64,000 nucleotides of DNA from Setophaga petechia (lineage: Eukaryota; Chordata; Aves; Passeriformes; Parulidae). Every line of letters begins with the position of its first letter. Position 1 is the stretch's first letter. The stretch covers positions 558,001 to 622,000 of the forward strand of contig JANCRA010000115.1 in NCBI GenBank assembly GCA_024362935.1. Reading direction: 5' to 3'. Positions 1 through 10,509 of this stretch are shown here, one piece after another. Below the pieces are notes generated by a model. That model did no database searches, was not told the DNA's origin, and saw nothing but the letters and a program-made list of their open reading frames with translations. Made by a program: the position numbers and the translations under genes.

Positions 1-461
1 GAATCCAGGTTTGGGGCTCTCCTCTCTCCTGGGGGAGCCCTGCAGCTCTCACATTGCCCTGCACATTTGCAGTGTGTCATTCCCAAAGCTGACCCTTCCC
101 AAAGCTCAGAAATTTTCCTCTCAGAGCTGCAGGAGCATTGTCTGTGCTTAGCAAGGACCAGCCCACAGCTGGGTTATTCTTAAGGATTTCAGGGTCTCCA
201 CAAACTTTTTGAGAGGTTGGGGAAACCAGGAGGAGAGATGGGATTTCAGCCTTTATTTTCCTTTCCCCACCACGAGCAGCCAGAAAAATAACATCACATG
301 AATTTCTGGTTGTGGAGCCATTCCTTGGAGAACAGGACAGTGGGCAAATCATGTCCAAAGTTGTCCAAATCTCCTCTTCATGCTCTCTTGCCTCCACATC
401 CAGAGTCTCTTCTAAAAAGATGGTAAAAGATGAAGTTTGTGGATTGTAAAGTTTGGCTGCT
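1..461. other. Single-copy non-coding stretch
   Basis: No gene, RNA gene or repeat is recognised. The short open frame on the minus strand (77-397) has no recognisable domain and is treated as chance. Confidence 0.5.
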
Positions 462-1079
462 TTAAAAAATCAGACCAAATCAGCTGAGCCCAAATTAAAC
501 TCCAGGAGATGGTCAGAGGAACCCAAACCCCACATCTACACTAAACCTTGGCACCTCCACATTTCTGAGGCTTCTCTGATCTCCTTTAGCCTCTTCTCTC
601 ACACAAAATTTGACTCCTATTGACTCCTATTTGACTCCTTTGTGGGGTTGCATTTGGAGGCTTTTGGGAAAAAATCAGAGAAATCCAATCAGCTGAGCCC
701 AAATTAAACTCCAGGAGATGGTCAGAGGAACCCAAACCCCACATCTACACTAAACCTTGGCACCTCTACATTTCATTTGGGCTTCTCTGTCCTCCTTTAG
801 CCTCTTCTCCCACACAAAATTTGACTCCTATTGATTCCTATTTGACTCCTTTGTGGGGTTACATTTGGAGGGTTTTGGGAAAAAATCAGACAGATCCAAT
901 CAGCTGAGCCCAAATTAAACTCCAGGAGATGATCAGAGGAATCCAACCCCAATATCTACTCTAAACCTTGGCACCTCCACATTTCTGAGGCTTCTCTGAC
1001 CTCCTTTAGCCTCTTCTCCCACACAAAATTTGACTCCTATTGATTCCTATGTGGGGTTGCATTTGGAGGTTTTTGGGAG
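462..1079. repeat. Three-copy 210-bp tandem repeat
   Basis: The phrase cagctgagcccaaattaaac recurs at 481, 690 and 901, giving periods of 209 and 211 bp. Copies differ by scattered substitutions. The third is shortened by loss of one of the internal gactcctat-type short repeats. No similarity to a named element is recognised. Confidence 0.9.
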
Positions 1080-1796
1080 CTGCTGTAGGTGCTGCTTTCT
1101 TTGAAGGGGCTGCAGGAACAGAAATCAGCCCTGAACATCTTGGATTTTCCAAGAAGAAATCTTTCCAGGAACAAATGAAGGAAACAGGCTCCCAGGGCCC
1201 CTCATAAATTCTGGCAAGGCGAGGCCTGTGCTTCCATGAGGACATTTCAGAGCAGCATTTCCTGAGGCACTGCTGAATGCTGTGCATTTACAGGCAGAGA
1301 TGGTGTCTGCAAAAGGCCCGGCCAACAAAGGTGGCAGAACAATGCAGCAAGAAACAAATAAAAACCCCTTTTTTTCCCTTCATTTAACTAAAAGAAACGA
1401 GGCCTGGTTCCCTTTGTCTGACACCAGTGGGGCACCATTCAGTGCCCAGGAGCTCATCCTGATTTCCTGCAGCACATCCCAGCGCTGGAGCCACCCCGAG
1501 GTCCCTCAGGCAGGGAACCCAGCTCCCACACCTGCAGCAAACTCCAATTCTCCTCATCACCCACTCCCCTCCACGCTTCCTGGTGACCATGAAGGCAATC
1601 ACATGAATTTGTGAGTGCGAGATGGGGGAGCAGTGTGAGCCTCCATGGCTGGGTTTCTATGGAAACAATTCCCCTGGCATCCTCAGCCCACATTCGGTAT
1701 TCCTGTCTGGCTGCCTCCTTCTCACACTCCAAATCCCTCTTCTCCAGACACTCTGCTCTGCAGGGGGATGTTTGCTGCTCCCTCCTGCTCCACACC
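1080..1796. other. Single-copy non-coding stretch
   Basis: Mixed-composition sequence between two arrays. Small open frames on both strands show no domain or signal I recognise. No splice-bounded exon is evident. Confidence 0.45.
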
Positions 1797-3044
1797 GAGC
1801 TGGGCAGGAATGGGATGAGAAAAATGGGGCAGTCACTGCTCAGCCATTGGGATGGGCAGGAATGGGATGGGCAGAGATGGGGCAGTCAGGAATGGGATGG
1901 GCAGAGATGGGGCAGTCACTGCTCACCCACTGGAATGGGCAGGAATGGGATGGGCAGAGATGGGGCAGTCACTGCTCACCTAGTGAGCTGGGATGGGGAG
2001 AAATGGGGCAGTCACTGATCCCCACTGAGCTGGGATGGGCAGGAATGAATTGGGCAATCACTGCTCACCCAGTGAGCTGGGATGGGCAGGAATGGGATGA
2101 GAGGAATGGGGCAGTCACTGCTCACCCATTGTGATGGGCAGGAATGGGATGGGCAGAGATGGGGCAGTCACTGCTCACCCAGTGAGCTGGGATGGGCAGA
2201 AATGGGATGGGCAGGAATGGGATGGGCAGTCACTGATCACTCAGTGAGCTGGGCAGCACTGGGATGAGAGAAATGGGGCAGTCACTGCTCACCCAGTGAG
2301 CTGGGCAGAAATGGGGCAGTCACTTCTCCCTACTGAGTTGGGATGGGCAGGAATGGGGCAGTCACTGCTCCCCACTGGGCTGGACAGCACTGGGATGGGC
2401 AGGAATGGATTGGGCAGTCACTGCTCACCCAGTGAGCTGGGATGGGCAGGAATGGAATGGGAGAAATGGGGAACTCACTGCTCCCCACTGAACTGGGATG
2501 GGCAGGAATAGGATGGGAGATACGGGGCAGTCACTGCTCCCCACTGAGCTGGGCAGGAATGGGATGGGCAGCATTGGGATGGGCAGGAATGGGGCAGTCA
2601 CTCCTCCTTCCTACTCCCCACTCACCTGGATAGAACTGGGATGGGCAGGAATGGATTGGGCAGTCACTGCTCCCCACTGAGCTGGGATGGGCAGGAATGG
2701 GGCAGTCTCTGCTCACCCCATGAGCTGGGGGCAGCACTGGGATGGGCAGGAACGGATGGGGCAGTCTCTGCTCACCCACTGAGCTGGGCAGGAATGGGAT
2801 GGGCAGGAATGGATGGGGCAGTCACTGCTCCCCATTGAGCTGGGATGGGCAGGAATGGATGGGGCAGTCTCTGCTCACCCACTGAGCTGGGCAGGAATGG
2901 GATGGGCAGGAATGGATGGGGCAGTCACTGCTCCCCATTGAGCTGGGATGGGCAGGAATGGATGGGGCAGTCTCTGCTCACCCACTGAGCTGGGCAGGAA
3001 TGGGATGGGCAGGAATGGATGGGGCAGTCACTGCTCCCCATTCC
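1797..3044 (+). repeat. G-rich minisatellite, about 1.25 kb, quadruplex-prone
   Basis: Units of roughly 40-60 bp are built from gagctgggatgggcagga, aatgggatgggcagagat and ggggcagtcactgctc. The plus strand carries runs of three or four G with 2- and 7-nt loops in most units, which fits the usual G-quadruplex consensus. Near the 3' end (about 2719-3044) units are homogenised into a 103-bp repeat: gtcactgctccccattgagc starts at 2821 and 2924, with a partial copy at 3027. Open plus-strand frames rich in Trp, Gly and Met are repeat translations, not genes. Confidence 0.95.
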
Positions 3045-3730
3045 TGACCCAAAGGAATCAGGATGGAGGCAACACCAACACAATCTCCACAGGTTCTTTA
3101 GGGTTTTGCAGTTTCAGTTTTCAAAATTAGCCCTTATCCCAGAGGTTTGGCTCCTTTCACCCCTCAGTGAAGACCATGGCTTACAAAGGAAACTGATATT
3201 TGTAGTAACTTCCATGCAGGAGCTGCCACCTTTCCACCTCCTCCTGCTGCTGCTCCCTGGCAGCTTCAGCCACTGCATAAATCAGTTAATTATGGGAAAG
3301 GGGGCAGCCTGTCAGCTCCCCGTGCAGCCAGGCTCAGCAGGCTCCAGCCCTGGGATGGGATCTGTCCCTGCCCAGCTGGAACAGGGAGCAGGAGAGGCAG
3401 CCAGGAATGAACCTCTCATTCAGATTTGGCCACCGTGCCTCCATTAGCACTCCATCCTCGGGACAAGCCCCACTTCCCAAGCACCAGAGCCTCCACCACT
3501 TCCCTTCTGAGGCTGTTTCTCAGCCCAAGGGGCTTCACACTTCATTTTCCTCAGGGCCAGTCCCTGTTTTTAATTGCTCAGCCTCACTGTAACTCAATCC
3601 CTGCGAACAATCTGTGCCTTGTGTGTGCAGGGCAGCCTCCACCCCAATCCCCTGAGCAGGGACAGCACTCTGGGATCCTGGGGCTGCCAGCCTGGGCTGC
3701 CAAGCTGAGCCTGCCCCAGCCAGCTGCACG
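3045..3730. other. Single-copy non-coding stretch
   Basis: Ordinary composition with no recognised element. It separates the G-rich minisatellite from the 31-bp array. Confidence 0.45.
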
Positions 3731-4198
3731 CAGTGCTGGGTACTCATGGACTGCTCCACTCATTGCCTGGCTACTCATGGACTGCTCCACTCAGGGCCTG
3801 GCTACTCATGGACTGCTCTACTCAGTGCCTGGCTACTCATGGACTGCTCTACTCAATACCTGGCTACTCATGGACTGCTCTACTCAGTGCTGGGTACTCA
3901 TGGACTGCTCTACTCAATACCTGGCTACTCATGGACTGCTGCATTCAGAGCCTGGCTACACATGGACTGCTCTACTCAGTGCCTAGCTACTCATGGACTG
4001 CTCCACTCAGTGCTTTGGTACTCATAGACTGCTCTACTCAATACCTGGCTACTCATGGACTGCTCCACTCAGTGCTTTGATACTCATGGGCTGCTCCACT
4101 CAGTGCCTGGCTACTCATGGACTGCTCCATTCAGTGCTTTGATACTCATGGGCTGCTCCACTCAGTGCTGGGTACTCATGGGCTGCTCCCCTGGGCTG
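3731..4198. repeat. 31-bp minisatellite, 15 copies
   Basis: The core tactcatggactgctc starts at 3741, 3772, 3803, 3834, 3865, 3895, 3926, 3957, 3988, 4019, 4050, 4081, 4112, 4143 and 4173, a period of 31 bp (occasionally 30). Variants alternate between cactcagtgcctgg, tactcaatacctgg and cagtgctttga endings, so sub-families are interspersed. The period is not a multiple of three. Confidence 0.95.
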
Positions 4199-5539
4199 GG
4201 TTACACCTGCAGCCCCTCAGAACTTCACCCCACAGCTTCTGGGACTGTTTTAGATGTTTCTCTGCTGTTTCAAAAGCTGCCTGAGTTTCTGCAAGAGCAT
4301 GGTAACAGAAATGCCCTCTCTGCCCCGTTATTTGCCAATTTCCAGCTGAGCTATTGAATGTTTTAAGCTTGCTGGCTCCTGGCAGCATTTTGCAGAGGTG
4401 CTATAGAGGGAAGATACCCAGAAATCTTCCACATTTAACCCCTATTTAAGCAGCAGCTACCTTGCAGGAGTTAAAACACCATTTGCCTCCCTAAACTACC
4501 CCTTCCACCCCTGCTGTGCCAGCTTTGAAAGAGCACAAGGGCCACATTTTTAGACAGTATAATTTGGCCCAGATCCCCCGGCTCCATTGTTTGCACTGGC
4601 ACTGGGGTAAGTCACACCAGATGAGGATACTGCTCAGAAAAGATTTTCCTTTAAAACAAACACACAAACAAAACCATGTTCAGACAAGAGCAGGGATTTT
4701 TTTTGAAGCTGCATTCCTGTCTCCAGAAACTTCCAACCACTCGCAGTAGTCTGTGCTTCACCAAGCCACAAATTTGTAACGCTTTAATCTTTCCATGTAA
4801 GTCAGTTCCTCTCCTCCCTTAATTGTTTTTGTTGCTCTTCTCTGAATTCCGTCCAATTTACCACACAGTGCAGACTCCATTACATCCAAAGGCCACAAGG
4901 ATGGTGTACAGAAGCTCATTTTCCAATGCTATGACCTCAGTTCTTGGGAGGATTTCAGAGCCCAGACACCAGGCTATAAATGAAGAATGTGAGCCCGTAT
5001 AGCTGGGTAATTTAAATGCATTTTCTGTGAATAAATCTACTCGGTACTTTCTTGATCTGTACAATCTTCTGCCATAGGGGCCTAACATAAAAATACTTCA
5101 AAGGCTCCAACAAATTCCCTCAAGATGTGATCTTCAGCATTTCAAAAGCTGAAAGACACAGACAAGGTTTAAAGTGATCATGATATATTTTCAAGGTAAC
5201 ACTCTTCAGCAACTCCTGTTCGCCCATTTCTTGAAAGTGAAATTCTATCACCTCTCTCTATTCAGATCTTTTTTCACTTATTGACTCGCTTACGAGCAAT
5301 GCAAAGATGAAGTGAATTTGACTTTTGGTTAGGGTTTATTAGACCTCATTATCTTTAAATGAAGCACAGCAATGCTTCCTTCCTTCAAATACCTTCTAGA
5401 CAGGGCCAAGTGGAAATGCTGCAGCCACAGACCCCTCACCACTTCCCTCTTGCAGCACTAAGAAAGTTCAAATTTGGATTCAAGTTTCAGCCTCCGTCTC
5501 CCTCCCCGTTTCAAGCTGAAACACGACCCTGCCCAGTTA
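4199..5539. other. Single-copy stretch, no gene seen
   Basis: Mostly unique AT-moderate sequence. Around 4800-4860 the string gttgctcttctctgaattcc loosely resembles the antisense body of old CR1/L3-type LINEs. The match is too short and diverged to annotate as an element. Confidence 0.4.
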
Positions 5540-5830
5540 CACTCCAATGAAAGATTATTTTTATGTCACACCTCAGTCCCATCTCTGATATTAATTATAC
5601 ACTTCGAGCCTGAAGTCAAAAGAGATTTTAAAACTGGTGCTCTGGGCTGAAACCAAGATTCCTCCTGCCTGCCTTCCGAGCAGTTCCATAACAACCTCCC
5701 CGAGACTGCAGCATATTTAATGAGAATGCAGATGATCAATTGCAGCCCGCCTTGCACGGTTAACTCAATCAACAAACTACTAATGACTCCAGCATGTTAC
5801 AGCTTTTTTGGCTAATGAGAACCGCATTGA
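5540..5830. other. Candidate conserved non-coding element
   Basis: This repeat-free block has dense homeodomain/POU-like AT cores within mixed sequence, for example catatttaatgagaatgcag and gatgatcaattgcagc near 5710-5745 and ggctaatgagaac near 5810. It has the look of vertebrate developmental enhancers but no coding potential. The call rests on composition and motif style only; conservation was not measured. Confidence 0.3.
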
Positions 5831-6339
5831 GCAGATTTTTCCCCTTCTCCCAGGATCAAACAAGCCAATATGGAACGAGTTCTGCTCCAACTGTAACTTT
5901 AGCCTGCAAGCCAAACTCTGCCCGGCCAGGGGACAAAGCCTGAGTGTCATTAGGGAGCAGAAAGAGCCCCCAGAGCCCTGGGCCAGCCCTTCCCAAGGAT
6001 GTGTCTGGCTGCTGAAACCAAACTCCTGAGAAACGCAGAGCTCCCACCTTGGTGCATTTTGAGGCAGAAAAGCCTTTTGTTCCTGCACCATCCCACTCCT
6101 CCTCCTCCTCCTCCTCCCTGCTTTCTGCTGCAGGGTAATTTGCAGCAGGTGAGAAGTAAATACCTTCTGCTTCCTCTCTCTTTCACTTTTGTTGCTGCAA
6201 TTTACCTCCATTTTTTATCTTGCCTCCTCCTCCAAACAGAAGTGAATTGACTCGTGAAAGAATTCAGGGATGTGTAGAGATCAGAGAGTTAAAAAATGGG
6301 AATCTTGCACCTCTTCATCACCAACAGGGACCATTTTCC
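5831..6339. other. Single-copy stretch with (CCT)n
   Basis: Contains a short CCT trinucleotide run at about 6096-6118 and pyrimidine-rich flanks. Otherwise no feature is recognised. Confidence 0.45.
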
Positions 6340-6523
6340 ACATGGGACTCCAACAGCTCACCATGGTCCAAGTGCTGGAAAAGCCTGTGGAGCCCAATTG
6401 ATGCCTTGTGAAGGCTGAGCTAGAGCAGAGGCTGGACAGAGCTAAAGAGTAAAGCAGGGATTTATTAAGAGGCCTCAATGGATGCACCTTGGGCAGCACA
6501 AGAGCCCAGCCAGGGCTGCATCC
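6340..6523 (-). mobile_element. Putative LTR fragment (3' part), minus strand
   Basis: Read on the minus strand, this follows the 31-bp array and contains gtgctgcccaaggtgc, then a canonical AATAAA (plus-strand 6461-6466) and a pyrimidine-rich tail, the order expected for the R/U5 part of an LTR. I recall similar sequence as a dispersed passerine endogenous-retrovirus LTR, but that is memory, not a search. No gag, pol or env sequence is nearby, so at most this is a solo or truncated LTR. Confidence 0.4.
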
Positions 6524-6764
6524 AAAATGGTCACGAAATGAACCCAAGATGAACCAAAATGGTCCCAAAATGAACCCAAGACGACCCAAAATGGTCACGA
6601 AATGAACCCAAGATGAACCAAAATGGTGACAAAATGGTCCCAAGATGACCCAAATGGTCCCAAAATGAACCCAAGATGAACCAAAATGGTCACACAATGA
6701 ACTCAAGATGAACCCAAATGGTCCCAAAATGAACCCAAGATGACCCCAAATGGTCCCAAAATGC
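6524..6764 (-). repeat. 31-bp tandem repeat, about 8 copies
   Basis: Units of the form aaatggtcccaaaatgaacc plus caagatgaacc repeat with a 30-35 bp period and alternate tcacg and tccca variants. The array abuts the AATAAA-bearing segment at 6340-6523. It may be a repeat expansion in the U3 region of the same LTR. The minus-strand open frame of 161 codons across it is a repeat translation. Confidence 0.9.
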
Positions 6765-8591
6765 ACGAGCGCTCCCGGGGTCTGTCCCTGGGATCAGTTC
6801 TGCTCCATTTGCATCTTGCAGTTCATTGTCCCATCCCAGCTTTAGCCCAGGCAGTCCCATCCTTGTTTTTCTCTCTCCAGCCCACGGGGTTTGTGCTCCT
6901 GGGCTGAGATTTGGATCATTTGTCCTTGGTGCCCAGCTGGAGCAGGAATTGTTTTGTGTCCCTGCTCTGTGCACAGAGCTCAGCATCCCCTGATGTGAAC
7001 CCAGACCCACACACTAAAGCAGCAGAAAAAGAACCTGAAAATATAAAAACTAAAACTTAAGGCATCACAATCATTAATCCAGGTAGGAGCCATTCCCTCC
7101 CAGCCTGGTTTAGGAAATGTCAAAGTCATTTTATTCTCCTGGGCATCAAGAAGCCAGGCCTTGAAATATGGGTCTGGCAACTCCTATGGAAAGTAAACTC
7201 AAGTTACACTAAAAATAACTTTACCCATGCTCTGGGTTCTCATTTGTAAATGGACCAGGGCTTTAGCACAGCCAGGTTTTGGTGCTACTTCCTCAAAGAT
7301 TGCTTTTAGGTTCATTAAGCTCCAACTTCAGGAAGAAAATGGTAGCATTTGATTTATGGGTACGGGGGAAGAAGGATGAAATGAGCAATAAATCTCCCAC
7401 CAGTGGTGTTCCTCCAGCTCTCTGCCAGCCTGAGCAAGGAGCTCCCAGATTCCAGCCCAGGATTAACACCTGGTGGCCAGGGAAAAACAATCCCCCTGTT
7501 CTGTGCCTCAGTTTCCCTGATCAGAATAAGGTGATGCCAACTGTGAGGCTGAATTCTGTGACGTTTAAACAGGAAACTGCTGGCTTGAAATGGGTTATTT
7601 GTGGCTTCTGAAGCAAATATGAGAAAATGAATGGATTTTCTGCCTTGCTTTTTTGCCTGATTTTTTTATTGCCTTCAAGGAGCGCAGAGGAATGACCAGG
7701 AGGTTTTCTGGACAGATCAATGAAAGTAACACCCAACAAATGACCTTTCCTCGGTGTCTCATAAGTACCTGTCAACTTCAGGAGTGCCACCACCCTTGAA
7801 TGGGGAGATTTAAAGCCAGACTATTCATTAGAGAGCAAACTATTATTCCAGAGGTTTAAATGAATTGGCCAGTGGCCAGCCTAGCTCACTGCTTGGGGAC
7901 TACTGGGAAAAGGGGAAGTGGCTGCTGTTGGGTTTGCAAAAAAAAGCAAAAAAAAAATAGGATTTAGAGAGCAACAAGAAGCAGGGTGTGATGGTCTGAC
8001 ACTCTCAGAAGGTGGCACGAGGGGTAAGGAGATTTAAGCACCATCAGGGAACCACAAAAACAAGTCTGTAAATAGCAGAGATGGCTCCTGTTTTATGGCA
8101 TCACTAAATCAGCCAGCTGAGCTGGCTCTGAGGAATGGCATCCAAAGGTGAAGAGCTTTGGAGAGTGCCTCAAAACCCCAATTTTTGCTGCAGTAGATAC
8201 CACTCACTTGCCACGTGCAGTTCTGAATTAAAGCTAAATATTTTTCTCTGGTATAATTCAAATTTGCAATAAACCTCAGAGCAAGAGTTACAAACATCAC
8301 CCAAAATTTGCTTATCCTGCTGAGGAACCCTGAGCTGGTTCTGGGTTACTCTGTTCTGCAAATGCACCAGAATATTGCAATTTATCCTCCATGAGGGCAG
8401 CAATTAAAAACATGCAAGTGGGTTTTCCATCCAAAACTGCACTACAGCAGCACCACAGGATTTTCATTTGGGTTAAATCTTGCTCCAGTCCTGCTGGCAG
8501 CCCTGAGGGAAATATTTAACCACAAATTCAGCCTGCAGCTTCTGCCTCACTGCTGCTGGTGAGGATGGTCACCTTCATCAGGTCATGGAAT
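6765..8591. other. Single-copy stretch, no gene seen
   Basis: Unique sequence with a short A-rich tract near 7938-7960. No exon, RNA gene or recognised transposon is seen. Confidence 0.45.
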
Positions 8592-8755
8592 CTTCCAGGG
8601 ACACCTTCCACTATCCCAGGGTGCTCCAAGCCCTGTCCAGCCTGGCCTTGGATATTTGGGGTGTCCAGAACTCCTCTGGGCATCCTGTGCCAGGGCTGAC
8701 CACCCTCACAGAGCAGGATTTCCTCCTGAATATCCAATCTCTGCCAATTCTCTGC
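8592..8755 (-). mobile_element. CR1 LINE 3' fragment, minus strand
   Basis: The plus strand reads as antisense CR1: ggtgctccaagccctgtcc, agcctggccttggatattt, then cctgtgccagggctgaccac and ccctcacag. These are hallmark phrases of the 3' part of avian CR1 non-LTR retrotransposons. Only about 160 bp of the element remains and no reverse transcriptase reading frame survives. It is head-to-head with the plus-strand fragment that follows. Confidence 0.85.
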
Positions 8756-8759
8756 CAAT

Positions 8760-9320
8760 TCCTTTTGGGAAGGAATTCCTGGAGGGTGAAGAGATGCTGG
8801 GATGGAACTCCCAGAGCAGCTGTGGGTGCCCCTGGATCCCTGGGAGAGCCCAAGGCCAGGCTGGAGCACCCTGGGACAGTGGGAGCTGTGGGAGCCATGG
8901 TGGGACTGGTTAGGGTTTGAGGTCCCTCCAACCATTCCAGGATTCCACCTTTAGATGGGATTTTGGGAAGAAATGTTTGGAGAAGGGCTGGGATGGGATC
9001 CCCAGAGCAGCTGTGGCTGCCCCTGGATCTCTGGATGTGCCCAAGGCCAGGCTGGAGCACCCTGGGACAGTGGGAGCTGTGGGAGCCATGGTGGGACTGG
9101 TTGGGCTTTGAAGTCCCTCCAACCATTCCAGGATTCCACCTTTAGATGGGATTTTGGGATTAAATATTGGGAGAGGGTTAGGATTAGGGTTAGGTGGGAG
9201 TTTGGGAAGGAATTCCTGGCTGGGAGGGTGAGGAGGCCCTGGCATGGAATTCCCAGAGCAGCTGCCCCTGGATCCTGGCAGTGCCCCACGTTGGACATTG
9301 AAGCTGTTCCCCCTCTCCTG
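8760..9320 (+). mobile_element. CR1 LINE 3' ends, three head-to-tail copies
   Basis: Three plus-strand CR1 3' ends lie in series (about 8760-8950, 8951-9150 and 9151-9320). Each has ggaattcctgg- or gatgggat-type starts, then agagcagctgtgg, gcccctggat, cccaaggccaggctggagca and, in the first two, the terminal ggtccctccaaccattccag. The third copy is cut short. Separate insertions would not share the same internal truncation, so local tandem duplication of one truncated CR1 is more likely. Confidence 0.85.
9178..9195 (+). repeat. Short TTAGGG-like tract in CR1 copy
   Basis: Three hexamers (ttagga, ttaggg, ttaggt) sit where CR1 normally reads a ttagattagatattagg-like phrase. Local slippage of CR1 sequence is as good an explanation as a telomeric insertion. 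Confidence 0.6.
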
Positions 9321-10509
9321 TCCCCACCTGCCCTTGCAGATAATGTCAGCCTAACACACAAAAATCACACACTCAGGCACTTGGATGACTGCTCCACACC
9401 TCCCAGAAAGTGCTTTTATTTTAATAAAATAACCTCTTTTTGCAAGGTTTGAAAGATGAAGAAGCTTCATCCCAACATCCCCACAGACCTTCCCAGACAC
9501 TCAGCCCCACCACAGCACAAATCTCCTAAAATACCTCCAAGACGATTTTGCTACTCCACATTTAATTTTAATTAAAACACAAATGCAGACATCTCCCTAC
9601 CTTCCCATGCCCCATTCCCTTGCCAGTGACACACCAGGCAGATGTTTCCTTGCACACACAAAACGAAATATTTTTCAGGTGTCAGAGCCTCAAATCCTGC
9701 CCTCCCCATTCCCCGTGGTTGTTTCCCCTGATTTTGGGCTCTGTACCTCAGCACAGTTCAGCTGCCTGGGGAATCTTCTTTTTTTGGTTTCCCAAGAGGT
9801 TCCTACCCACTCCTATTTATCTTGAATCCATTTAAAAAACTCCTCTGCAGCCCCTTGGAGGAAACTCGTGGTGAGTGGTGGTTCCCCAGAAGGAAGGCTG
9901 GACATGACACACAGCCAAACAGCGTCACCACGTGCAAAAATAAGATTATACCACACAAAGCTGGACTCCAAGCACCCAGCTTTGCCACAAATAAGGCTCA
10001 GCATGCAAATCAAGCATTTTTCTTTAAAAAAAAACCCTCCCCAGCTGCTGGAGGTGCAAAAGGCAGAGTTTTAGGACAAGTTTTGTGGTGCAATTTAATT
10101 CCATCTCACTCTGCTTATGATGATTTAGCTGAGTGAGTGGATCCAGAATCTCTCAGAGTAAAACAGGTCAGGGTGGGAATGGGAAAAGATATTTCCATCC
10201 TTCAAAGGCAGAAAAACAATTTTTCATCTTTTTTTTCTGACTGGATACAGTTAAAGAAGATTACAAGTGGTATGATTGTTTTTGGCAGCCTCGTGTTTGA
10301 CCTATCATTCTGTAAAAATATAACCAGCCCTCCATATATTGACTGTCAGGAATTTTCCCCCATGTGCTTTTTGTTCTCCTCCACCTACTTTATATGGAAA
10401 ATTCACGGTATAGATCTGCATTTAAAGCTTCCTTGGCCTATTTCACCCACAGACAGAACAGATTAAAGGGAATAGAACATAAGCACAGCTCAGAGCTCTG
10501 TCTGCTCAC
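9321..10509. other. Single-copy stretch, no gene seen
   Basis: Unique sequence without a recognised element. Short open frames on both strands have no domain signature. Confidence 0.45.
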
